Assembly: GCA_937927675.1 (NCBI GenBank)
Contig: CALBSG010000030.1
Span: 1-48,188 of the forward strand
Source: an uncultured Paracoccaceae bacterium
Lineage (GTDB): Bacteria > Pseudomonadota > Alphaproteobacteria > Rhodobacterales > Rhodobacteraceae
Reading direction: 5' to 3'
Length of the DNA: 48,188 nucleotides
In this document: piece after piece, positions 24,431 to 31,662 of the stretch
Layout of the letters: the number at the start of each line of letters is the position of its first letter
Numbering within the stretch: the first letter of the stretch is position 1
Made by a program: the position numbers and the translations under genes
Notes under the pieces: generated by a model
Seen by the model: the letters and a program-made list of their open reading frames with translations, nothing else
Database searches by the model: none
What the model was told of the DNA's origin: nothing

Positions 24431-24916
24431 TCAGCCCGCGATGACCCGCCAGCTATCGGCGTAGCGATATTCCTCAAGGTTTGGCGTCGCGCCAATGCGG
24501 TCAACCACGGCGAAAAGGCCGGGGGCATGGAGCGGGGTCAGCACGCCATGCCAGGTGCCCCGGTGCAGGTTGATGCCTTGGGTGCCGTTGGTCAGAAAGG
24601 CCTGCGGCGTGCCGGGGGTGCCGCCGACATCCGGGGCGACGATAACCAAAAAGGGATGCTGGCTGAGCGGCAGAAAGGCTTGGGAACCTTCGGGATGGCG
24701 TTCAACGAGAGAGAAGTCATAGGGCAGGGCGCGAGGTTTGGCATTGAACACCGAAATCCCCGCCCGGCCTTGCGCGCCGAAGTAGAGCCGCGCGCGGTCA
24801 TGATGGCGCTGGCACAGGCCTTCGTTGATAAGGCGAAAATCGCCCGTGGCCTCCAGCACATCGCCAAAGGCGGCAAAGGCGGCGGCGGTCAGGGTCTGGG
24901 CCGTGATTTCGTGCAT
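24431..24916 (-). CDS. allA: Ureidoglycolate lyase
   Basis: AllA splits (S)-ureidoglycolate into glyoxylate and urea, the last step of the allantoin route. The 161-residue protein is a cupin-like fold of normal length. The start ITAQTLTAAAFAAFGDVLE is followed by the sulfate/substrate loop around RLINEG. The central strands HPEGSQAFLPL carry the HPxGSQAFxPL signature, and GTWHGVLTPL near residue 120 is the other conserved block. It is downstream of allE by 81 bases on the same strand and likely in one operon with it and the puuE-uraD fusion. Product glyoxylate could enter central metabolism. Confidence 0.95.
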   Translation of the reverse strand: MHEITAQTLTAAAFAAFGDVLEATGDFRLINEGLCQRHHDRARLYFGAQGRAGISVFNAKPRALPYDFSLVERHPEGSQAFLPLSQHPFLVIVAPDVGGTPGTPQAFLTNGTQGINLHRGTWHGVLTPLHAPGLFAVVDRIGATPNLEEYRYADSWRVIAG

Positions 24917-24997
24917 GTTGGGCCTTTCGCCTCAGACCAACCCCGGGGGCGCGTTACCCCCCGGAGCCCCGAGGATATTTGGGCAGAGTGGATGGGA

Positions 24998-25840
24998 TCA
25001 GCGGCTGGGGCGATAGGCCCCCGGGCCGCGCAAGATGGCGTGGCGGTTGACATCTTTGTACAGCAGATAGCGGAAGCGGCCCGGCCCTGCGGCATAGCAG
25101 GCTTGCGGGCAATAGGCGCGCAGCCACATGAAATCGCCTGCCTCCACCTCAACCCAATCTTGATTGAGTTTGTAGACCGCCTTGCCTTCCAGCACATAAA
25201 GCCCGTGTTCCATGACATGGGTTTCTTCAAACGGGATCACGCCGCCGGGTTGAAAGGTGACGATGTTTACATGGGCGTCGTGGCGAAGGTCTTCGGGATC
25301 GGCAAAGCGGGTTGTGCCCCAGCGCTCGTTGGTGTCGGGCATCCAACGGATCGGGACATCGCGCTCATTGGTGATGATGGGGTCGGGGGCGGCGACGCCG
25401 GGGGCGGGTTCGTAAAGTTTCCGCAGCCAGTGAAAGCGGGCGGGTGTGGCGCCTTCGGCCAGCAGCGTCCAGCGCCGGCCGGCAGGAATATAGGCGTAGC
25501 CGCCAGCGTCCATTTCATATCCGGTGCCGTCGATGGTCAGGGTTGCAAGGCCTTCGGTGAAGAAAAGCCAATGCTCTGCACCGGTTTCGGCATCTGGCGC
25601 ATCAGATCCACCGCCGGGCTGCACCTCCATCACATATTGGCTGAAGGTTTCGGCAAAGCCGGACATCGGCCGGGCGATCAGCCAGAGCCGGGTTTTGTCC
25701 CATCCGGGCAGGAAGCTGGTGACGATGTCGGAAAAACAGCCCTTGGGGATGAAGGCATAGGCCGGGGTGAACACGGCGCGCCCGGTCATCAGCGCGGTTT
25801 GCGGCGGCAGGCCACCGGTGGGGGCGTAATATCCGGTCAT
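24998..25840 (-). CDS. allE: (S)-ureidoglycine aminohydrolase
   Basis: AllE (YlbA/UGHY) is a manganese-dependent bicupin that releases ammonia from (S)-ureidoglycine, keeping the S configuration, to give ureidoglycolate for AllA. The 280-residue length and two cupin halves match the family. The N-terminal half has GAEHWLFFTEGLATLTIDG. The C-terminal catalytic half has NIVTFQPGGVIPFEETHVMEHGLYVLEGKA, read here in two parts, with the metal ligands E, H and H in EETHVMEHG, then QDWVEVEAGDFMWLRAYCPQ with its glutamine and cysteine. The start overlaps the puuE-uraD stop by four bases, so translation is coupled. Confidence 0.95.
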   Translation of the reverse strand: MTGYYAPTGGLPPQTALMTGRAVFTPAYAFIPKGCFSDIVTSFLPGWDKTRLWLIARPMSGFAETFSQYVMEVQPGGGSDAPDAETGAEHWLFFTEGLATLTIDGTGYEMDAGGYAYIPAGRRWTLLAEGATPARFHWLRKLYEPAPGVAAPDPIITNERDVPIRWMPDTNERWGTTRFADPEDLRHDAHVNIVTFQPGGVIPFEETHVMEHGLYVLEGKAVYKLNQDWVEVEAGDFMWLRAYCPQACYAAGPGRFRYLLYKDVNRHAILRGPGAYRPSR

Positions 25841-27252
25841 GGCAATTGATCCTTCAGGCGCAGTTCCGCGATGCGTTCGACTTGCGCGCAGGCGGTGGTG
25901 AATTCGGTGGGCGTATCGTTGCCGATGCGGGTCCGGAACGCGGCAAGGATACTGTCTTTGGTGTTGTCGCGCACGGCAATGATGAAGGGAAAGCCGTGTT
26001 TGGCGACATAATCGGCATTAAGGCGCTGGAAGGTTGCCCGTTCCGCATCTGTCAACGCATCCAGGGCGGCACTGGCCTGTTCGGCGGTGCTGTCCGGCGT
26101 CAGGCGTTTGGCCGCGGCGAGTTTTCCGGCCAGATCGGGGTGGGCTTGCAGAACGCCCAGCCGTTCGGTGGCGCTGGCGGTGCGGAAGATACGGGCCAGC
26201 GCATTGTGCAGGCCGGTGGCACAGTCATGCGCCGGGCCAAGCTCCAGATCAAAGGCGCGCTCCGCGATCCAGGGGGAATGTTCGAAAATGGAACCAAAGC
26301 GGGCAACGAACCGATCGCGCGTCATCTGAGAAGGTCGCTCTATCCGTTTGTGAGGATGTGCTTTTTCCCAATGGCGGGCGATATCAATCCGGCGGGGGAA
26401 CCAGACGTCGCTGTGTGATTTTGCATAGTCGAGGAACTGCTTCAGCCCCGCAAATTTGCCCGGCCGTCCGATCAGGCGGTTGTGCAACCCGATCGAGAAC
26501 ATCTTGGCGCGCCCGTCGCAGCCTTCGGCGTAAAGCGTGTCAAAGCTGTCTTTCAGATACTGATAGAACTGCTCGCCGGTGATATAGCCGGGGGCAGTGG
26601 CAAAGCGCATGTCATTTGCCTCTAGCGTGTAGGGGATGACCAGTTGGTCATGATCCCCCACCTCCAGCCAATAGGGCAAGTCATCGTCGTAAGTGTCTGA
26701 AATCCAAGCAAGACGCTGGGTTTCTGCGGTCAGCCGGACCGTGTTCATCGAACAGCGCCCGGTATACCAGCCCAAGGGCGGTTCCCCGACCACTTCTTCG
26801 TGCAACCGGAAGGATTCCGCGATCTGGCGCGCCTCCTCGGCCGGGTCCATGTCGCGGTGGTCGACCCATTTCAGCCCGTGGCTGGCAATTTCCCAGCCCG
26901 CTGCCTTCATCGCGGCCACTTGTTCCGGGTTCCGGGCAAGGGCCGAGGTTACGCCGTAAATGGTGACCGGAATCTCCATCCCCGTAAACAGCCGGTGCAG
27001 CCGCCAAAACCCAGCGCGCGCGCCATAATCGTAAATCGATTCCATGTTCCAGTGCCGCTGGCCAACCCAAGGGGCCGCCCCGGCGATGTCGGACAAGAAC
27101 GCCTCAGACTGCGCGTCGCCGTGCAAGAGGTTGTTCTCGCCCCCTTCTTCGTAGTTCAGCACCAGCGATACGGCGATCTTTGCCCCGCCGGGCCAAGCGG
27201 CATCCGGGGCGTCCGGCCCATGGCCACGGAAATCGCGAGGGTAGCGGGTCAT
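25837..27252 (-). CDS. puuE: Allantoinase PuuE fused to OHCU decarboxylase UraD
   Basis: This 471-residue protein joins two consecutive activities of urate breakdown. Residues 1-305 are the polysaccharide-deacetylase-like allantoinase PuuE, with NYEEGGE, the landmark NMESIYDYGARAGFWRLHR, SHGLKWVDHRD and FSIGLHNRLIGRPG. Residues 310-471 are UraD, which decarboxylates 2-oxo-4-hydroxy-4-carboxy-5-ureidoimidazoline to (S)-allantoin. It shows FEHSPWIAERA, the catalytic histidine H371 in LQAHPDLAGK, and AKHGFPFIIAVRD. The order of domains is the reverse of the reaction order. ATG 27252 has AGGAGA five bases upstream. It is divergent from uraH and the first gene of the puuE-allE-allA unit. Confidence 0.96.
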   Translation of the reverse strand: MTRYPRDFRGHGPDAPDAAWPGGAKIAVSLVLNYEEGGENNLLHGDAQSEAFLSDIAGAAPWVGQRHWNMESIYDYGARAGFWRLHRLFTGMEIPVTIYGVTSALARNPEQVAAMKAAGWEIASHGLKWVDHRDMDPAEEARQIAESFRLHEEVVGEPPLGWYTGRCSMNTVRLTAETQRLAWISDTYDDDLPYWLEVGDHDQLVIPYTLEANDMRFATAPGYITGEQFYQYLKDSFDTLYAEGCDGRAKMFSIGLHNRLIGRPGKFAGLKQFLDYAKSHSDVWFPRRIDIARHWEKAHPHKRIERPSQMTRDRFVARFGSIFEHSPWIAERAFDLELGPAHDCATGLHNALARIFRTASATERLGVLQAHPDLAGKLAAAKRLTPDSTAEQASAALDALTDAERATFQRLNADYVAKHGFPFIIAVRDNTKDSILAAFRTRIGNDTPTEFTTACAQVERIAELRLKDQLP

Positions 27253-27296
27253 TTTCTTCTCCTGCATTTGCGGCAGAATAGGCGTGCGCGCGGATA

Positions 27297-27314
27297 GGAT
27301 TTATCAAATAATCC
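27297..27314. promoter_or_regulatory. Candidate operator between puuE and uraH
   Basis: An imperfect AT-rich inverted repeat, GGATT-N8-AATCC, lies in the 142-base gap between two divergent genes of the same pathway. A shared operator would be logical here. The arms are short and the call is weak. Confidence 0.25.
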
Positions 27315-27394
27315 AAGAAGCACCTATGCTGTCCACGGGCAAGGCAATCTCATGGCGCTGCGGTAGAAACACGAAGATGACAATGGAGATCCCC

Positions 27395-27751
27395 ATGCCC
27401 GGACGGCTTTCAACCCATGTTCTGGATACCGCCCGCGGCAAACCGGCGGCGGGGGTGAAGATTTGCCTCTATCGGGTCAGCGGCGCGCAGCACGAAAAGC
27501 TGAAAGAGGTGGTGACCAATCACGATGGCCGCACCGATGCGCCGCTTCTGACGGGCGATGCTTTGGAAGCGGGCATTTACGAGGTGGTGTTTTCTGCGGG
27601 CGATTATCTGCGCGCCAGCGGGCAGGCCGGCGAAGGGCCGCTTTTCCTTGACGAAATCCCGATCCGCTTTGGCGTGCCGGATGCGGGCCAGCATTACCAT
27701 GTGCCCTTGCTCATCAGTCCCTTTGCCTATTCGACCTATCGGGGCAGTTGA
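27395..27751 (+). CDS. uraH: 5-hydroxyisourate hydrolase
   Basis: UraH is a transthyretin-related homotetramer that hydrolyses 5-hydroxyisourate to OHCU, the substrate of the UraD part of the fusion next door. The 118-residue protein has the N-terminal STHVLDTARGKPAAG with its catalytic histidine, the NHDGRTDAPLL loop with arginine, and the unmistakable ending HYHVPLLISPFAYSTYRGS. No signal peptide is seen, so it is cytoplasmic. ATG 27395 follows GGAG by seven bases; upstream in-frame ATGs at 27377 and 27383 are less likely. It is divergent from the rest of the pathway genes. Confidence 0.96.
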   Translation: MPGRLSTHVLDTARGKPAAGVKICLYRVSGAQHEKLKEVVTNHDGRTDAPLLTGDALEAGIYEVVFSAGDYLRASGQAGEGPLFLDEIPIRFGVPDAGQHYHVPLLISPFAYSTYRGS

Positions 27752-27868
27752 TCCCGGCGCTTTGCCTTGCCGGATGGGGGCTTGCGGCCTATCACTTGTC
27801 TGCGACGGAAATCGGCGGGACCGACGTTTCCTGTCTGAGGCAAGGGGTTGTAGGTAAGGGCAGTGCGT

Positions 27869-29155
27869 ATGGCCAAGGATACCGGAGACAAGGATCCCGC
27901 AGATGGGCCGCACGGGGCGGATGCCGATCTGATGCGGCTCTTGACGGCACGACCGCGGCGGCGCTGGGGGCTTTGGGGCGCGGCTGCTGTGGTTGCGGTG
28001 CTGTCAGGGGCAGGAAGCTGGTGGGCTTGGGGCAGCGCTGATGCGGCGGGCGCGGTGCGCTACATCACCGCCCCTGTGACACGCGGCGATCTGACCGTCA
28101 GCGTCACCGCGACCGGAACCTTGCAACCCACAACACGGGTTGATGTGTCATCGGAACTTGCCGGCACGCTGGCGACGGTGGAGGTGGACTTCAACGATAC
28201 CATCGCGGTCGGGCAGGTATTGGCCCGGTTGGATACGTCGAAAATCGCAGCACAGGTCGCCAATGCCGAGGCGCAGGAAGCCTCTGCACGGGCGCGGCTG
28301 GTGCAGGCTAAGGCAACCGCGGCCGAGGTGGCCGAAACTCTATTGACCCAGAAAACTCTTTCGGATCGTGGACTTGCCAGCCGTTCTAATATGGTGACGG
28401 TCGAGGCGAATGACGCCCGCGCCCGTGCTGCGGTGGATATGGCGCGGGCTGATCTGACACTGGCCGAGGCCAATCTGGCGCTGGCACGGGCCGATCTGGA
28501 GACGGCGGTGATCCGGTCTCCGATTGATGGGGTGGTGCTGAACCGCAAGGCGGAAGCCGGACAGATCGTCGGGCCGGGGCTGAATGATCCGGTGGTCTTT
28601 GTGCTGGCCGAAAATCTGACGCGGATGGAACTGCTTGCCGATGTGGACGAGGCCGATATCGGGCAAGTCGAGGTGGGGCAGAACGCCGAATTCACCGTTG
28701 ACGCCTTTGACAACCGCGACTTTGCCGCGACCATCACGCAGGTGCGTTATGCCTCGGAGGTGACCGATGAGGTGGTGACCTACAAGGCGGTGCTGGCGGT
28801 GGATAACCCCGATCTGCGGCTGCGTCCCGGCATGACGGCCACGGCGACGATCACCGTCGCCGAGGAGGCCGATGTGCTTTTGGTGCCGAATTCCGCCTTG
28901 CGCTGGGCACCGCCCAAGGCCGCCAGCGGGCAGGGCGCCTCGGGGCTGGCGGGGTTGATCCTGCCCACGCCGTCCAGCCGCAATCCGGCGCAGGCCGTGG
29001 GGTCGGGCAAGTCGATCTGGATTTTGCGCGATGGCGTGCCTTTCGAGGTGGCGGTCACAGTTGGCCCGACCGATGGGCGCAACACGATGGTCGCGGGCGA
29101 AGGGCTGGTCGAAGACGACGCGGCGATCACCGACCAGATGACGGTGACCGATTAA
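27869..29155 (+). CDS. HlyD/MacA-like periplasmic adaptor of an ABC exporter
   Basis: The 428-residue protein is a membrane fusion protein. It has a cytoplasmic N-terminus, one membrane segment near residues 33-52 (WGLWGAAAVVAVLSGAGSW), then a barrel/lipoyl domain with GTLQPTTRVDVSSELAGTL. A long helical hairpin rich in Ala, Glu and Arg follows (about residues 115-210), then the returning lipoyl half, TAVIRSPIDGVVLNRKAEAG, and a beta-barrel ending near GMTATATITV. Such adaptors link an inner-membrane transporter to an outer-membrane channel. It begins the three-gene macA-macB-like unit; AAGGG lies eight bases before ATG 27869, and a GTG two codons upstream is less likely. No outer-membrane gene is nearby. 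The substrate is unknown. Confidence 0.92.
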   Translation: MAKDTGDKDPADGPHGADADLMRLLTARPRRRWGLWGAAAVVAVLSGAGSWWAWGSADAAGAVRYITAPVTRGDLTVSVTATGTLQPTTRVDVSSELAGTLATVEVDFNDTIAVGQVLARLDTSKIAAQVANAEAQEASARARLVQAKATAAEVAETLLTQKTLSDRGLASRSNMVTVEANDARARAAVDMARADLTLAEANLALARADLETAVIRSPIDGVVLNRKAEAGQIVGPGLNDPVVFVLAENLTRMELLADVDEADIGQVEVGQNAEFTVDAFDNRDFAATITQVRYASEVTDEVVTYKAVLAVDNPDLRLRPGMTATATITVAEEADVLLVPNSALRWAPPKAASGQGASGLAGLILPTPSSRNPAQAVGSGKSIWILRDGVPFEVAVTVGPTDGRNTMVAGEGLVEDDAAITDQMTVTD

Positions 29156-29156
29156 G

Positions 29157-29858
29157 ATGGGCCTGCCCCTGATCTCTTTTCGCAACATTGCCCGCAGCTA
29201 TGGTGAGGGCGAGGCGCGGGTGGTGGCGCTGGATGGTGTCAGCTTTGACATCGCCAAGGGCGAGTTTGTCGCCATCATGGGCCCGTCCGGCTCGGGCAAA
29301 TCGACGGCGATGAACATCATCGGCTGTCTGGATCGGCCGACGGCGGGGGAATACCTGTTCAAGGGCATCCCTGTCGAAGGGCTGGATCAGGACGCGCGCG
29401 CGCTCTTGCGGCGGCATGCCTTGGGGTTCGTGTTTCAGGGCTTCAACCTTTTGGCCCGACAGACGACGTTGGAAAATGTCGAATTGCCCCTGATTTACAA
29501 AGGTTTGCCTGCTGCAAGGCGTCGGGCCTTGGCAACCGAGGCGTTGCGCAAGGTCGGCCTTCAGGGGCGTGAGGGGCATGATCCCTCGCAGCTGTCGGGC
29601 GGACAACAGCAGCGCGTTGCGATTGCCCGCGCGCTGGCGGGCGGTCCTTCGGTGATCTTGGCTGATGAGCCGACCGGCAACCTCGATTCCGCGCGCAGCC
29701 ATGAAATCATGCGTCTGTTGCAAACGCTGAATCAAGAGGATGGCATCACCGTGGTGATGGTGACCCATGAAGAGGACATCGCCGCCTATGCCCGGCGGCT
29801 CATGGTCTTTACCGATGGCCATTTGACGCGCGACGAGCCGGTAAAGGAGCGCGCCTGA
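29157..29858 (+). CDS. ABC transporter ATPase, MacB/LolD type
   Basis: The 233-residue ATPase has Walker A GPSGSGKST near residue 41, the Q-loop in FVFQGFNLLARQTTLENVEL, the signature LSGGQQQRVAIARAL, Walker B VILADEPTGNLDS and the switch histidine in VMVTHEEDIAAYA. The wording of the Q-loop and of DEPTGNLDS is characteristic of MacB/LolD/FtsE-type transporters, which use mechanical coupling to a periplasmic machine. It starts one base after the adaptor stop and ends one base before the permease, so the three are one operon. In E. coli MacB the ATPase is fused to the permease; here they are separate. Confidence 0.95.
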   Translation: MGLPLISFRNIARSYGEGEARVVALDGVSFDIAKGEFVAIMGPSGSGKSTAMNIIGCLDRPTAGEYLFKGIPVEGLDQDARALLRRHALGFVFQGFNLLARQTTLENVELPLIYKGLPAARRRALATEALRKVGLQGREGHDPSQLSGGQQQRVAIARALAGGPSVILADEPTGNLDSARSHEIMRLLQTLNQEDGITVVMVTHEEDIAAYARRLMVFTDGHLTRDEPVKERA

Positions 29859-29859
29859 C

Positions 29860-31065
29860 ATGCTGTGGGAGGCGATCAGTCTGGCCTTTACCGCGATCAT
29901 TCGCAACAAGTTGCGGTCGTTTCTAACCGTGCTGGGCGTGGTGATCGGGGTGGCGGCGGTCATCGCCATGGTGACGGTGGGGGCAGGGTCATCCATGCAG
30001 GTGCAGGCCTCGGTCGAGCGGCTCGGCACCAATGTTCTGGTCTTGCGGCCGGGGCGGGTGCGGATGGGGCCGCCCAGTGGCGAACCGGCCGCGCGCTTTG
30101 ACATGAAGGATGCGGCGGCGCTGGCTGACCTGTCGATCATCGCCCATGTCGCACCGCAATCCATGGCCAGCTATTCCATTGTGGCGGGCAACGCGAACAC
30201 ATCCGCGCAAGTCTATGGCACTACAGCGGAATATCTGATGGTGCAAAACTGGGCCCTTGTGCTTGGTCGCAACTTCGAAACCAGTGAAGAAGGCGGCGGG
30301 GCGGCGGTTTGTATTCTGGGCCAAACGGTGCGCGACAAACTTTTTGGCAATACCGATCCCTTGGGGCAGATCCTCCGCATAAAGGGGTTGGCCTGCGAGG
30401 TGATCGGCGTATTGACCGCCCGTGGGGCAGGCAGTTTCGGCCAAGATCAGGACGAGGTGGTGCTGCTGCCGATCAAAGCCATGCATCGCCGTTTGCAGGG
30501 GGATACCGAGGTGGGGTCGATTTCGGTCGCGCTCTTGAAATCGGTATCGTCGGTCGACGGCATCCGTTCGGTGCAGGCACTGATGCGTGAGCGTCGGAAT
30601 ATCGATCTTGGCAAGGCGGATGATTTCTCGGTCACGGACATGAAAGATTTCAACAACTTGCTGAGTGGTGTGAACTCGGTGATGACGGGGCTTTTGTCGG
30701 CGGTGGCGGCGGTCAGTCTGCTGGTCGGCGGCATTGGCATCATGAACATCATGCTGGTCTCAGTCACCGAACGCACCCGCGAGATTGGCATCCGGCTGGC
30801 GGTGGGAGCCAGTGGCGGGCAGGTCTTGCTGCAATTTCTGATCGAGGCCATCGTGCTGTCGGTCCTCGGCGGGGCCATCGGCATCGCGGTCGGGCTGGCA
30901 CTGGCTTGGGGTGGGTCGATCTACCTTGCTGTGCCCTTTACACCGTCGCCCGTTGTTATCGCGCTGGCCTTTGGGTTCTCGGCGGTGGTCGGCGTGGTCT
31001 TTGGCTTCTTTCCCGCCCGTCGCGCGGCGCGGATGGACCCGATCGAGGCGCTGCGCCATCAATAG
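29860..31065 (+). CDS. ABC transporter permease, MacB/FtsX type
   Basis: The 401-residue permease has the MacB topology. One N-terminal membrane helix (FLTVLGVVIGVAAVIAMVTV) is followed by a large periplasmic domain of about 220 residues, as in MacB_PCD, and then three C-terminal helices of the FtsX domain. The signature GIGIMNIMLVSVTERTREIGIRLAVGA is present in two adjoining blocks near residues 290-316. The periplasmic part should contact the adaptor encoded upstream. The protein ends RRAARMDPIEALRHQ, a classic ending of this family. The exporter may handle a peptide, lipid or antibiotic; sequence does not tell which. Confidence 0.95.
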   Translation: MLWEAISLAFTAIIRNKLRSFLTVLGVVIGVAAVIAMVTVGAGSSMQVQASVERLGTNVLVLRPGRVRMGPPSGEPAARFDMKDAAALADLSIIAHVAPQSMASYSIVAGNANTSAQVYGTTAEYLMVQNWALVLGRNFETSEEGGGAAVCILGQTVRDKLFGNTDPLGQILRIKGLACEVIGVLTARGAGSFGQDQDEVVLLPIKAMHRRLQGDTEVGSISVALLKSVSSVDGIRSVQALMRERRNIDLGKADDFSVTDMKDFNNLLSGVNSVMTGLLSAVAAVSLLVGGIGIMNIMLVSVTERTREIGIRLAVGASGGQVLLQFLIEAIVLSVLGGAIGIAVGLALAWGGSIYLAVPFTPSPVVIALAFGFSAVVGVVFGFFPARRAARMDPIEALRHQ

Positions 31066-31093
31066 GGGCTAGCAATGGGGCGGGTGATCTGGC

Positions 31094-31555
31094 TTAGAAA
31101 ACCTCTTTCACCGCTTCCATCGCCACATAGGTCGAGGTGCCTGCGACATGGGGCAGGGCAGAAATGCGCTCGGCCAAGACGCGGCGATAATCCTGAATAT
31201 CGCTGGTGCGGACCTTCAACAGATAGTCAAAGCGGCTGGCGATCATGTGGCATTGCTCCACCTCGGGGATGGCCATCACCGCCTTGTTGAAGGCCTGCAA
31301 TGCCGCCTCGCGGGTGTCCGACAGCCGCACCTCGACAAAGGCGACATGCGCCAACCCCATGCGGATCGGGTCCAGATTGGCCCGATATCCGGTGATGACG
31401 CCGGCATCCTCCAGCCGCTTCATCCGCGCCTGCGTGGGAGATTTCGACAGCCCGATGCGGCGGGCCAGCTCGGTGGCCGAAATTCGGCCCTCCACCGCCA
31501 GAACCCGCAGGATGGCATCGTCGAAACGGTCAAGCTCGATGCGGGCGTTTGACAT
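31094..31555 (-). CDS. putR: Lrp/AsnC-type proline-responsive regulator PutR
   Basis: The 153-residue protein has an N-terminal helix-turn-helix (DDAILRVLAVEGRISATELA, then RRIGLSKSPTQARMKRLEDAG) and a RAM domain with HVAFVEVRLSD and IPEVEQCHMIASRFDYLLKV. It is divergent from putA with a 107-base gap, exactly the arrangement of PutR, which activates putA in response to proline in Rhodobacter and Agrobacterium. That role is inferred from context and resemblance. Short palindromic motifs such as TTTCGCGGAAA in the gap could be its sites. Confidence 0.9.
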   Translation of the reverse strand: MSNARIELDRFDDAILRVLAVEGRISATELARRIGLSKSPTQARMKRLEDAGVITGYRANLDPIRMGLAHVAFVEVRLSDTREAALQAFNKAVMAIPEVEQCHMIASRFDYLLKVRTSDIQDYRRVLAERISALPHVAGTSTYVAMEAVKEVF

Positions 31556-31569
31556 TGTGCTTTTCCCTT

Positions 31570-31580
31570 GTTTCGCGGAA
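31570..31580. promoter_or_regulatory. Candidate PutR site
   Basis: TTTC-GCG-GAAA, a small perfect inverted repeat, lies just outside the putR start in the putR-putA gap. It may be a binding half of an Lrp-type operator. The motif is short and could be chance. Confidence 0.25.
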
Positions 31581-31662
31581 ATGGCCTGCCAATTGCCCTA
31601 ACTTAAGGCGAACCGCCTGTCAAACCTGCGCTATCATAGGCCCAAGTCAAATGGAGTTTATC

